Positions 45,733 through 53,872 of a stretch of DNA of 64,000 bases are shown one piece after another. Source of the stretch: Thiococcus pfennigii. GTDB lineage: Bacteria; Pseudomonadota; Gammaproteobacteria; Chromatiales; Chromatiaceae. The position numbers were made by a program, and so were the translations under genes. The first letter of the stretch is position 1. Each line of letters starts with the position of its first letter. The stretch lies in assembly GCF_016583835.1 (NCBI RefSeq), contig NZ_NRRW01000015.1, forward strand, positions 1 to 64,000. The letters run 5' to 3'. The notes under the pieces are model-generated. The model was not told the DNA's origin. It ran no database searches and saw nothing but the letters and a program-made list of their open reading frames with translations.

Positions 45733-47047
45733 CCGCGGTCTCCTTGCTCTCCCAAGGGGTCTCCCCCGAGGTCTCCCAAGGCAAGGGCAGGTCCCACGAC
45801 CGGGCGAGCGCGACCGCGCTACGCAGGCCGTCCTCGTGGAAGCCGTAGCCGAGATAGGCGCCGCAGAGCCAGACGTTCGCCGTGCCTTGGAGGGCCTCGA
45901 TCTCGCGTTGCGCATCGAGCGCGGCCTGGTCGAAGACCGGATGCTCGTAGCGGATCTCCTCGAAGACCTTGTCGGGGGCTGGCGGCGTGATCGGGTTCAG
46001 CGTGACCAACAGCGGGGTCTCGATCGCGATGTTCTGAAGCGCATTCATCCAGTAGGTGACCGCCACGCGGGTCTCGGGATGGCGGGTGTCGCGCAGGTAG
46101 TTCCAGCTGGTCCACGCGCGTTGGCGATGCGGCATCAGCGAGGTATCGCAGTGCAGATAGGCCAGGTTCTCCTGGTAGCCGATGCGCCCGAGCGGCGCGA
46201 AGGCCTCCTTGAGCCGCCCGTCGAGCATCGCGAAGCTCTGATCGCTGTGCGAGGCGAGCACGACATGGTCGAAGCGCCCCGTGGTCCCATCGGCGCAGCG
46301 GATCTCCAGGCCCTCGTCGCCGGGCGCGACGCGCTCGACCCGGCTGTCCAGGCGCACGTCGAAGTTGGCGACCTTCCGCAGCGCATCGACGTAGCGCTGC
46401 GAGCCCCCGACCAGGCTCTCCCATTGCGGCTGGTCCTGGACGTTCAGTAGGCCGTGGTTCTCGAAGAAGCGCAGGAAGCTCGCCGCTGGAAAGCGCATCA
46501 TCGTCTCGACCGGACAAGACCAGATGGCCGCGGCCATCGGTAGCAGGTAGCGCTGCTGCATCCGATCTTCGAAGCCGTGCTCGGCCAGGTAGTCGCCGAG
46601 CGTCGTCGTCAGGGCCTCCGGTCGCTGGAGATCCTGCTTGGCCCGCCGATTGAAGCGGAGGATCTGGCGAATCATGCCCCAATGGGCGGGCGAGAGGAGA
46701 TTGCGGCGCTGCGCGAAGAGCGAGCCCAGCGTGTCGCCCGAGTATTCCAGGCGGCCGCCGTCGATCGAGACCGAGAAGCCCATCCGGGTCGGCTGCGTCT
46801 CGACCCCCAGGTGTCCGAGCATTGCCGTCAGGTGCGGATAGTTGGGGCGATTGAAGACGATGAAGCCGGTGTCTACCGGCTGGCGTCGCCCGCCCACGTC
46901 GATTTCGACCGTGTTGGTGTGGCCACCCAGTTTCGGGTCCTTTTCGAACAAGGTCACCGCGTGGCGCTGACCCAGGCACCAGGCCGCTGCCAACCCACTG
47001 ATCCCGCTTCCGATGACGCCGACCCTAAGACCGCTTCCTTTGACCAC
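45725..47047 (-). CDS. FAD/NAD(P)-binding amine-oxidase-like flavoprotein
   Basis: A 440-residue oxidoreductase with the N-terminal dinucleotide site VGVIGSGISGLAAAWCLG and GGHTNTVEID (FAD-linked monooxygenase/desaturase-like family), VDTGFIVFNRPNYPHLTAML, and a C-terminal FAD segment NVWLCGAYLGYGFHEDGLRS. The start is GTG 47047 with GGGGG upstream. Probably desaturates or oxidises modified acyl chains in concert with the two genes downstream. First gene of the minus-strand lipid cluster. Confidence 0.9.
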   Translation of the reverse strand: MVKGSGLRVGVIGSGISGLAAAWCLGQRHAVTLFEKDPKLGGHTNTVEIDVGGRRQPVDTGFIVFNRPNYPHLTAMLGHLGVETQPTRMGFSVSIDGGRLEYSGDTLGSLFAQRRNLLSPAHWGMIRQILRFNRRAKQDLQRPEALTTTLGDYLAEHGFEDRMQQRYLLPMAAAIWSCPVETMMRFPAASFLRFFENHGLLNVQDQPQWESLVGGSQRYVDALRKVANFDVRLDSRVERVAPGDEGLEIRCADGTTGRFDHVVLASHSDQSFAMLDGRLKEAFAPLGRIGYQENLAYLHCDTSLMPHRQRAWTSWNYLRDTRHPETRVAVTYWMNALQNIAIETPLLVTLNPITPPAPDKVFEEIRYEHPVFDQAALDAQREIEALQGTANVWLCGAYLGYGFHEDGLRSAVALARSWDLPLPWETSGETPWESKETADA

Positions 47048-47361
47048 GATGCCCCCTTTGGTGGAAATGCCCCAAAACCTGGGGCACAGCCCGTAAGATG
47101 GAGCACGAGGGCGGCGGATCAAGTCCGGCGTCGCGGCGCGTCGCACCCGTCCGGGCGGGTTGCACGGATCGCAAGGGGCGGCTCGGGCACCGTCCAACGG
47201 CCGCTTTTAGGTTGAAGACGCGGCACGGAAACGCGATATCCGCCGGGACTCGGTCTCGGGCGCCCGACCGCCTGCGACCGGCGCCGGCGGTCCCTATCCG
47301 ATCACAGGCCGATCACAGGCCGATTCACAGTCGGGTCGCGACGCGCGACCAGGGGTATGAC
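47048..47361. promoter_or_regulatory. Divergent promoter region of lipid-modification cluster
   Basis: 314 bases between the divergent flavoprotein and SDR genes. On the minus strand TGATCC (47121-47116) is followed about 19 bases later by TTACGG. This weakly resembles the TGATCC/TAAGA-type promoters used by the RpoE-ChrR singlet-oxygen response of Rhodobacter. Also present is a direct GATCACAGGCCGAT duplication at about 47299-47324. The promoter call is tentative. Confidence 0.3.
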
Positions 47362-48174
47362 ATGCCGGGAACGAATGGGGTGTGCGATCAGCGGATTTGG
47401 CTCGTCGGGGCCTCCCAGGGGATCGGGCTGTGCCTGGCCGAGCGGCTCGTGCAGGCGGGTGGCCGTGTCATCGCGTCGGCGCGCGGGGCCGAGCACAGCG
47501 AGGTGCTGCGCCGTCTGCGCGAGCAGGATCCCGACAGGTTGACCCTGCTCGACATCGACGTCACCGACCCGCCAGCGATCGAAGGCGTCTGCGACCGGGC
47601 CTGGGCCGCCTTCGGCGGTCTCGACGTCTGGATCTACAATGTCGGCACCTACGAGCCGATGGGCATCGAGGACTGGGATCTGGCCGAGTTCGAGCGGATG
47701 GCCCAGACCAACTACCTGGGCGCCGTGCGCCTGATGCATGCGCTGGCGCCGCGGTTCCTGAAGCAGATCGGGCCCCAGGACGGATCGAGACCGCCCAGCA
47801 AGCCGGCCGCGCAATGGATCTGGAACGCGAGCCTCGCCTCCGACTTCGGCCTGCCCTACGGCGGCGGCTACTCGGCACCGAAGGCCGCCCTCGTGAATCT
47901 GGCCGAGTCGCTGCAGCCGGAGCTGGCGCGGCACGGCATCGCGCTCAAGATCATCAATCACGGGTTCGTCAAGACCCGCCTGACGCAGAAGAACGCATTT
48001 CCGATGCTCGGCCTGATGGAGGCCGACGAGGCCGCCGAACGGATCCTCGCCTGCCTCGGTACCAAGCGCTTCGAGACGCGATTCCCGCGCAACCTCGCGA
48101 GCATCCTCGGCGTCCTCAAGCGCCTCCCGAAGCCCTGGAGTCTCGCGCTCACGCGCAGGATGCTCAAGCCCTGA
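47362..48174 (+). CDS. Short-chain dehydrogenase/reductase
   Basis: A 270-residue classical SDR with an NAD(P) site near the N-terminus (IWLVGASQGIGLCLAERLVQ), DIDVTDPP, YNVGTY (N-x-G), catalytic Ser in WNASLASDFG and Tyr/Lys in YGGGYSAPKAALVNL. Start at ATG 47362. It is transcribed away from the flavoprotein/cfa cluster and probably belongs to it functionally, as SDR genes often accompany these clusters. Substrate unknown. Confidence 0.9.
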   Translation: MPGTNGVCDQRIWLVGASQGIGLCLAERLVQAGGRVIASARGAEHSEVLRRLREQDPDRLTLLDIDVTDPPAIEGVCDRAWAAFGGLDVWIYNVGTYEPMGIEDWDLAEFERMAQTNYLGAVRLMHALAPRFLKQIGPQDGSRPPSKPAAQWIWNASLASDFGLPYGGGYSAPKAALVNLAESLQPELARHGIALKIINHGFVKTRLTQKNAFPMLGLMEADEAAERILACLGTKRFETRFPRNLASILGVLKRLPKPWSLALTRRMLKP

Positions 48175-48214
48175 CGGCGAGGGGCGCGCGACCGTCCTGG
48201 CCGCCCGGGCGGCC

Positions 48215-49042
48215 TCAGTCCCGGGTCGGTCTGCGGCCCGTTCGGGTGCTGCCCAGGCCGCGCGTGGTCAGCGCGGCGATGGCGACGGCCACGGCGACGA
48301 AGACGACGATGATGGTCGCCAGCGCGTTGATCTGCGGCGACACGCCCATGCGCACGCTGGAGTAGACGACCATCGGCAGGGTCGTCGCGCCCGGGCCCGA
48401 GACGAAGCTCGCGATGACGAGATCATCGAGCGACAGCGTGAACGCGAGCAGCCAGCCCGAGAGCAGGGCCGGGGCGATCAGCGGCAGCGTGATGCGCAGG
48501 TACACGGTCAGCGGGTGGGCGCCCAGATCCATCGCCGCCTCCTCGAGCGAGCGATCGATCTGCGCCAGGCGGGCGCGCACGACGACGGCGACATAGGCCA
48601 GGCTGAAGGTGATGTGGGCGACCGTGATGGTCGTGAAGCCGCGCCCGCCCGGCCAGCCGACGGACTGCTGGAGGGCGACGAAGAGGAGCAGCAGCGACAG
48701 GCCGATGATGACGTCCGGCATCACGAGCGGCGCGGTCAGCAGCAGCTCGAAGCCGGTGCGCCCGCGGAAGCGCCCGTGACGGACCAGGGCGTTGGCCGCC
48801 AGGGTGCCGAGCACGACGGCGAAGGTCGCGTTGGTCGCGGCGATGCGGATGCTGAGCCAGGCCGCATCGAGCAGTTGGCGGTTGTGCAGCAACTCCCCGT
48901 ACCACTTCAGCGAGAAGCCCGACCAGACCGTGACCAGCCGCGACTCGTTGAACGAGTAGACGATGAGCAGCAGCACCGGCAGATAGAGGAAGGCGTAGCC
49001 GAAGGCGAGCACCGTGTAGAGCGACCAGCGTTGGCGCCTCAT
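48215..49042 (-). CDS. potI: Polyamine ABC transporter permease PotI
   Basis: A 275-residue inner-membrane permease of the spermidine/putrescine type with six helices. The EAA loop is EEAAMDLGAHPLTVYLRITLP. It ends with a basic tail (RGLGSTRTGRRPTRD). The ATG at 49042 overlaps the potH stop. Last gene of potFGHI. Confidence 0.92.
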   Translation of the reverse strand: MRRQRWSLYTVLAFGYAFLYLPVLLLIVYSFNESRLVTVWSGFSLKWYGELLHNRQLLDAAWLSIRIAATNATFAVVLGTLAANALVRHGRFRGRTGFELLLTAPLVMPDVIIGLSLLLLFVALQQSVGWPGGRGFTTITVAHITFSLAYVAVVVRARLAQIDRSLEEAAMDLGAHPLTVYLRITLPLIAPALLSGWLLAFTLSLDDLVIASFVSGPGATTLPMVVYSSVRMGVSPQINALATIIVVFVAVAVAIAALTTRGLGSTRTGRRPTRD

Positions 49043-49959
49043 GGCCTGTCCTCCAGGGCGCCCTGCTGCCAGCGCTGCATCAGGACGAAGGGCACGACGA
49101 GCAGGCCGAGCAGGACCAGGGCGAGCGCGGCGGCGAGCGGCCAGTCCATGTTCGAGAAGAACTCGGTCCACAGCATCCGCCCGACCATCAGGGTCTGGGG
49201 GCCGCCGAGCAGGTCCGGGATCACGAACTCGCCGACGGCCGGGATGAAGACCAGCATGCTGCCGGCGACGATGCCGGCGCGCGACAGCGGTAGCGTCACG
49301 CGCAGGAACGCGCGCAAGGGCCGACAGCCGAGGTCGGCGGCGGCCTCCAGGAGCGTCGGATCGAGCCGCGTCAGGTTGGCGTAGAGCGGCAGGATCATGA
49401 ACGGCAGGTAGGAGTAGACGATGCCGATGTAGACCGCCGTCTGGGTGTAGAGGATCGCCAGCGGCTCGTCGATGACCCCGAGCCAGAGCAGGAAGTTGTT
49501 CAGGAAGCCGTTGGTCTTCAAGATCCCGATCCAGGCATAGACGCGGATCAGGAACGAGGTCCAGAACGGCAGCACGATCAGCATCAGCAGCGGCAGCCGC
49601 CAGCGTTCCGGGGCCGTGGCGATCGCGTAGGCCATCGGATAGCCGAGCAGCAGGCAGAGGAGCGTGCAGACCAGGGCCACCTGGAGCGAGTTGAGGAACG
49701 AGGCCAGGTAGAGGCTGTCGCTCCAGAGCAGGCGATAGCTCTGGAAGTCGAGGCGGATCTGCAGGACCCCCTCCTCGACCCACTGCCAGAGCGCCGCGTA
49801 GGGCGGCTGCGCGGCGGTCGGCTCGGCGAGGCTGATCTGCAGGACGATGGCGACCGGCAGCAGCAGGAAGAGGCCGAGCCAGAGATAGGGCACGCCGATG
49901 TTCAGGAGTCGGCTCGCGCGCCTGGTGGGGCGCGGCCGGTTCTGGAACGGGGAGGCCAT
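49039..49959 (-). CDS. potH: Polyamine ABC transporter permease PotH
   Basis: A 306-residue permease starting with a basic cytosolic N-terminus, six membrane segments and the EAA-type loop LLEAAADLGCRPLRAFLRVT. It pairs with PotI to form the channel. It lies 7 bases after potG. The size and order are as in E. coli potFGHI. Confidence 0.92.
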   Translation of the reverse strand: MASPFQNRPRPTRRASRLLNIGVPYLWLGLFLLLPVAIVLQISLAEPTAAQPPYAALWQWVEEGVLQIRLDFQSYRLLWSDSLYLASFLNSLQVALVCTLLCLLLGYPMAYAIATAPERWRLPLLMLIVLPFWTSFLIRVYAWIGILKTNGFLNNFLLWLGVIDEPLAILYTQTAVYIGIVYSYLPFMILPLYANLTRLDPTLLEAAADLGCRPLRAFLRVTLPLSRAGIVAGSMLVFIPAVGEFVIPDLLGGPQTLMVGRMLWTEFFSNMDWPLAAALALVLLGLLVVPFVLMQRWQQGALEDRP

Positions 49960-49966
49960 CGACGGG

Positions 49967-51103
49967 TTAGTCCGCCAGCACGACGCCGCTCGTCGGCGAC
50001 CACTCCATCGCGACCTCCTGACCCCAGGTCAGCGCCTGCTCGGTGCGCGGCTGGATGTTGGCGAGCGTCATCTCGACGATCTGCCCCGGGCTCACCCGGA
50101 CGTGGTAGATGGAGACGTCGCCGAGGTAGGCGATGTCCTCGACGAGGCCGCGGATCTGGTTCACGGCCTCCTCGCGGAAGGCGGCGCAGAGGCGGACCTT
50201 CTCCGGGCGCACCGCGACCGTGACCGGGCTGCCGAGCGCGAGCGGCTGCGGGCAGCGCATCCGCATCGGCCGCCCGAGCGGGGTCTCGACGAGGACCTCG
50301 TCGCCGTCGCGCTCGACGACCTTGCCCTCGAACAGGTTGACCGAGCCGATGAAGCGGGCGACGAAGCGGCAGTTCGGGTATTCGTAGATGCCGGTCGGGG
50401 TATCGACCTGGACGATCTGCCCGGCGTCCATGACCGCGAGGCGGGTCGACATGGTCATCGCCTCCTCCTGGTCGTGGGTCACCGTGATGAAGGTCGTGCC
50501 GATGCGCTCCTGGAGATTGACCAGCTCGAACTGGGTGTTCTCGCGCAGGCGCTTGTCGAGCGCCCCGAGCGGCTCGTCCAGCAGCAGGAGCTTCGGGTGC
50601 TTGGCCAGGCTGCGGGCCAGCGCGACGCGCTGGCGCTGGCCGCCGGAAAGCTGGTCCGGGCGCCGTCGGCGCAGCTCGCCGATCTTGAGCAGGTCGAGCA
50701 TCTCGGCGACCCGCTCGGCGCGCTCGCGGCGCGGCATGCGCTCCTGCTTGAGGCCGAACTCGACGTTCTGCTCGACCGTCATGTGCGGGAACAGCGCGTA
50801 GGACTGGAACATCATGTTGACCGGCCGGTTGTACGGTGGCAGGTCGGTCACGTCGGCCCCGTCGATGAAGATCCGCCCGCTGCTCGGGTACTCCAGGCCG
50901 GCCAAGATACGCAGCAGCGTCGTCTTGCCGCAGCCGGAGCTGCCGAGCAGCGAGAAGAACTCGCCCTGGAAGATCGACAGCGACACGTCGTCGACCGCAT
51001 AGACGTCGCCGAACTTCTTCGTCACCCGCTCGATGCGCACATAGGGTTGGGCCTTGGGGTCCTGCCAGGGCTCGAGCGAGCGGCGGTCGATCGCGATGGC
51101 CAT
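49967..51103 (-). CDS. potG: Polyamine ABC transporter ATPase PotG
   Basis: A 378-residue ATPase. Walker A GSSGCGKTTLLRIL, signature LSGGQRQRVALARSL, Walker B LLLLDEPLGALDK, H-loop VTHDQEEAM, followed by the C-terminal TOBE regulatory domain (about 300-375). The N-terminal YVRIERVTKKFGDVYAV is typical of PotG. Starts 16 bases after the potF stop. Confidence 0.93.
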   Translation of the reverse strand: MAIAIDRRSLEPWQDPKAQPYVRIERVTKKFGDVYAVDDVSLSIFQGEFFSLLGSSGCGKTTLLRILAGLEYPSSGRIFIDGADVTDLPPYNRPVNMMFQSYALFPHMTVEQNVEFGLKQERMPRRERAERVAEMLDLLKIGELRRRRPDQLSGGQRQRVALARSLAKHPKLLLLDEPLGALDKRLRENTQFELVNLQERIGTTFITVTHDQEEAMTMSTRLAVMDAGQIVQVDTPTGIYEYPNCRFVARFIGSVNLFEGKVVERDGDEVLVETPLGRPMRMRCPQPLALGSPVTVAVRPEKVRLCAAFREEAVNQIRGLVEDIAYLGDVSIYHVRVSPGQIVEMTLANIQPRTEQALTWGQEVAMEWSPTSGVVLAD

Positions 51104-51119
51104 CGTCCGGGCGGTCCGG

Positions 51120-52229
51120 TCAGTGCCCGGACTTCAGTCGCGTCCAGAGCCTGTTGAGGTCGCGCAGCTCGCGGCTGCTGCGCTCGGCCGGCACGAAGAG
51201 CCGGGCGCGCACGGCCGGGGGCGGGTAGATGCCCGGGTCGTCGCGCAGGGCCTCGTCGAGATGGGGCGTCGCGGCCAGGTTCGGGTTGGCGTAGTAGACA
51301 TAGTCGGAGACCGCCGCGATCACCTCGGGCTCGAGCAGGTAGGCGATGAAGGCATGGGCGGCCTCGGGGTTCGGCGCATCGGCCGGGATCGCCATCACGT
51401 CGGTCCAGAGGACGGCCCCCTCGCGCGGGATCAGGTAGTCGATCGCGACGCGCCCGCCGGCCTCCTCCGCGCGGGTCGCGGCCTGCAGGACGTCGCCCGA
51501 GTAGCCGTGCGCGACGCACAGGTCGCCGTTGGCCAGGTCGCTGATGTACTGCGAGGAATGGATGTAGCGGATGTGCGGGTAGATCGCCTCGATCAGCGCC
51601 TGGGCGGCGGCCAGGTCGGCCTTGGCCAGGCTGTTCGGGTCGCGACCGAGGTAGGCGAGCGCCGCCGGGATGACCTCGGCCGGGTCATCGAGCAGGCTGA
51701 TACCGCAGCCGGCGAGGCGCTTGGCGTTCTCCGGGTCGAAGATCAGCCCCCAGGTATCGAGCGGCGCGTCCTCGCCGAGGGCCGCCTGGACCTTCTCGAC
51801 GTTGATGCCGAGCCCGGTCGTGCCCCACATGTACGGCACGACATGGGCGTTGCCCGGATCGCCGGAGGCCAGGGTCGCCATTATCTGCGGGTCGAGGTTC
51901 GCGAGGCCCAGTAGCCTGTCCTTGTCGAGGGGCCGGTAGAGGCCGGCGGCGATGTGACGCGCGGCGAACGGGCGCATCGTCGGGAAGACCAGGTCATAGC
52001 CGCTGCGCCCGGCGAAGAGCTTGGCCTCCAGGACCTCGTTGGCGTCATAGACGTCGAGCACCGGGTGGATCCCGGTGCGCGCCTGGAAGTCGGCGAGCGT
52101 GTCCTCGGCGAAGTAGTCGTTCCAATTGTAGATGTGTAGCCGTTCCTCGGCGCTCGCGATGGCGGGCACGGCGAGGGCGGCGACGAGGAGCAGGGCCGCC
52201 GGGCGCAGCAGGACGGACAGGTGGCGCAT
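51120..52229 (-). CDS. potF: Periplasmic polyamine-binding protein PotF
   Basis: A 369-residue binding protein. Signal peptide LSVLLRPAALLLVAALAVPAIASA, mature start EERLHIYNWNDYFAEDTLADF. The IYNWNDY segment and WGTTGLGINV, with DPENAKRLAGCGISLLDDP, are characteristic of putrescine-binding PotF. Start at ATG 52229 with GGGAGG upstream; the extension to 52307 is not needed. First gene of the operon. Confidence 0.93.
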   Translation of the reverse strand: MRHLSVLLRPAALLLVAALAVPAIASAEERLHIYNWNDYFAEDTLADFQARTGIHPVLDVYDANEVLEAKLFAGRSGYDLVFPTMRPFAARHIAAGLYRPLDKDRLLGLANLDPQIMATLASGDPGNAHVVPYMWGTTGLGINVEKVQAALGEDAPLDTWGLIFDPENAKRLAGCGISLLDDPAEVIPAALAYLGRDPNSLAKADLAAAQALIEAIYPHIRYIHSSQYISDLANGDLCVAHGYSGDVLQAATRAEEAGGRVAIDYLIPREGAVLWTDVMAIPADAPNPEAAHAFIAYLLEPEVIAAVSDYVYYANPNLAATPHLDEALRDDPGIYPPPAVRARLFVPAERSSRELRDLNRLWTRLKSGH

Positions 52230-52464
52230 CGGAGGTTCCTCCCGGGGACGAAGGGTTGGACTGGGCGGTTCGGGTCCTGTGCCGGAGCACCGGAAAATGC
52301 CGCGCATGCTACTGGAAAATCGCGCGTAATCCCATATGCGCTGGCAACGGGTGTGAGCCCCGCGGTGCGCCGCCTGCTTGAACCGATCCTCCGGTCTCGG
52401 GGCGCCTGCCGGGTGGTTTCGATGACAACCGGCGGCGGGTGGAGCCCATCATGAGGGGGCAAAC
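52230..52464. other. Region upstream of potF
   Basis: Nothing coding seen. It should contain the potF promoter. It ends where the REP family B array begins. Confidence 0.4.
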
Positions 52465-52737
52465 GATGCGGTTCCTGACGTCACCGCATCCTACGTCGCC
52501 CGGTAGGATGCGGTGAGGAACGAACCGCATCGCTGGTGCTGGCGCGGATGTCGCGGTGGGGGCAAACGATGCGGTTCCTGACGTCACCGCATCCTACGTC
52601 GCCCGCTGATGCGGTGAGGAACGAACCGCATCGCTGGTGCTGGCGCGGATGTCGCGGTGGGGCAAACGATGCGGTTCCTAACGTCACCGCATCCTACGTC
52701 GCCCGCTGATGCGGTGAGGAACGAACCGCATCGTTAG
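52465..52737. repeat. REP family B: tandem 100-103-bp units
   Basis: Units start at 52465, 52568 and 52668. Each holds GATGCGGTTCCTGACGTCACC, GCATCCTACGTCGCC and GATGCGGTGAGGAACGAACC in opposing orientation, so GATGCGGT and ACCGCATC arms can pair. The first unit has three extra bases; the last is cut short by the RAYT leader. Lies just upstream of the family B RAYT. Confidence 0.88.
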
Positions 52738-52785
52738 GCTTCGACAGGCGGACGCTGCCGCCGGGTTAAAGGAGGTGCCTTTGCG

Positions 52786-53313
52786 ATGACCGACTACCGG
52801 CGGTTACGGATCCCCGGGGCGACCTGGTTTTTCACCGTGAACCTGGCGCGACGGCATGACCAACGCCTGCTGGTGGAGCAGATCGCGGTGCTCGGGGAGG
52901 TCTTCCGCGCCGTCAAGGCAGCGCATCCGTTCCGGATCGAGGCGATCTGTGTGCTGCCCGACCATCTGCACTGCATCTGGACCCTGCCGGCTGGGGATTC
53001 GGCCTATGCGACCCGTTGGGCGCTCATCAAGGCCGGCTTCTCCCGAGCCCTTCCGGCTGGCGAGCCACGTTCGCAGAGCCGCGCCAAACGCGGCGAGCGG
53101 GGTATCTGGCAACGGCGGTTCTGGGAGCATGCGATCCGCGACGAGCGCGATCTCGCCCGGCACATCGATTACATCCACTGGAATCCGGTGAAGCACGGTT
53201 GGGTGCCGCGGGTTGGAGACTGGCCCCATTCGAGCTTCCATGCCTACGTGCGCCGTGGTCGTTATCCGGCCGATTGGGCCGATCCGCCGGGGCAGATCGA
53301 CGCCGGCGAATAA
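52786..53313 (+). CDS. REP-associated tyrosine transposase (RAYT), family B
   Basis: A 175-residue Y1 HUH transposase starting MTDYRRLRIPGATWFFTVNL, with AAAGGAGGT 9 bases before the ATG. HUH-type pair in VLPDHLHCIWTLPAGD, tyrosine in HIDYIHWNPVKHGW, core GERGIWQRRFWEHAIRDERD. A close paralogue of the family A enzyme at 33287, yet bracketed by a wholly different repeat family (GATGCGGTTC...). This suggests co-divergence of enzyme and repeat. Confidence 0.93.
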   Translation: MTDYRRLRIPGATWFFTVNLARRHDQRLLVEQIAVLGEVFRAVKAAHPFRIEAICVLPDHLHCIWTLPAGDSAYATRWALIKAGFSRALPAGEPRSQSRAKRGERGIWQRRFWEHAIRDERDLARHIDYIHWNPVKHGWVPRVGDWPHSSFHAYVRRGRYPADWADPPGQIDAGE

Positions 53314-53395
53314 GCCGGCGTGCCGCCCAGCCTCGGCGATCGGGTGCCGGATTTCATCGCTCCATGGATGGGGTTCCTGACGTTGCTGCATCAAT

Positions 53396-53601
53396 GATGC
53401 GGTTCGTTCCTCACCAGCACCAGCGATGCGGTTCGTTCCTCACCAGCATCATCGATGCGGTTCGTTCCTCACCAGCATCATCGATGCGGTTCGTTCCTCA
53501 CCGCACCAGCGATGCGGTTCGTTCCTCACCAGCATCATCGATGCGGTTCGTTCCTCACCAGCATCATCGATGCGGTTCGTTCCTCACCGCATCCTACGCG
53601 G
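53396..53601 (+). repeat. REP family B: seven head-to-tail 28-29-bp units
   Basis: Units begin at 53396, 53425, 53454, 53483, 53511, 53540 and 53569, each GATGCGGTTCGTTCCTCACC plus eight or nine variable bases (AGCATCATC, AGCACCAGC or GCACCAGC). Only the last unit keeps the full ACCGCATC arm that pairs with GATGCGGT. Direct tandem expansion of half a REP. There are no spacers, so it is not CRISPR. Confidence 0.9.
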
Positions 53602-53620
53602 CTGGGCGGTGCGTTCCAGG

Positions 53621-53757
53621 GAGGCGGATCGTTCGAACCGGCGAAGGGGGTGCGCAGGTTTTCGGCGACGAGTGCATTGATGCGTCGCAGGGTCTTGCGG
53701 TCTTGGGTCTGCCAGTAGAGATAGTCCGACCAGGCCTCGGTGGTCCAGGCGAGGTGT
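53621..53757 (-). pseudogene. YoeB-type toxin fragment
   Basis: Reads HLAWTTEAWSDYLYWQTQDR followed by KTLRRINALVAENLRTPFAG, the first half of a YoeB/Txe mRNA interferase (about 45 of 85 residues). There is no start codon in place (the ATG-equivalent is lost) and the catalytic C-terminal part is replaced by the REP family B array. No YefM antitoxin remnant was recognised. Probably destroyed by repeat expansion. Confidence 0.75.
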
Positions 53758-53763
53758 CTAGGG

Positions 53764-53784
53764 CACCTTGAAAAAGTCAAGGTG
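53764..53784. other. Perfect hairpin CACCTTGA-AAAAG-TCAAGGTG
   Basis: An 8-bp perfect stem with a five-base loop, just beyond the YoeB fragment and 89 bases downstream of the nucleoside transporter gene on the minus strand. It could act as that gene's terminator, though no T-run follows the stem. Confidence 0.35.
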
Positions 53785-53872
53785 TCCGTGCGGGGCAATG
53801 ATCAGATCACGAGCTATAGGGCAGACCTCACAGGAACCATTTCTGGATCCGGCTGGACCCCGGACGACCGGG

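Noticed and set aside
53396-53601. CRISPR-like array of 28-29-bp repeats
   Set aside because: The units are head to tail with no unique spacers and share the GATGCGGT arm of the REP family around the RAYT gene; no cas genes are nearby.
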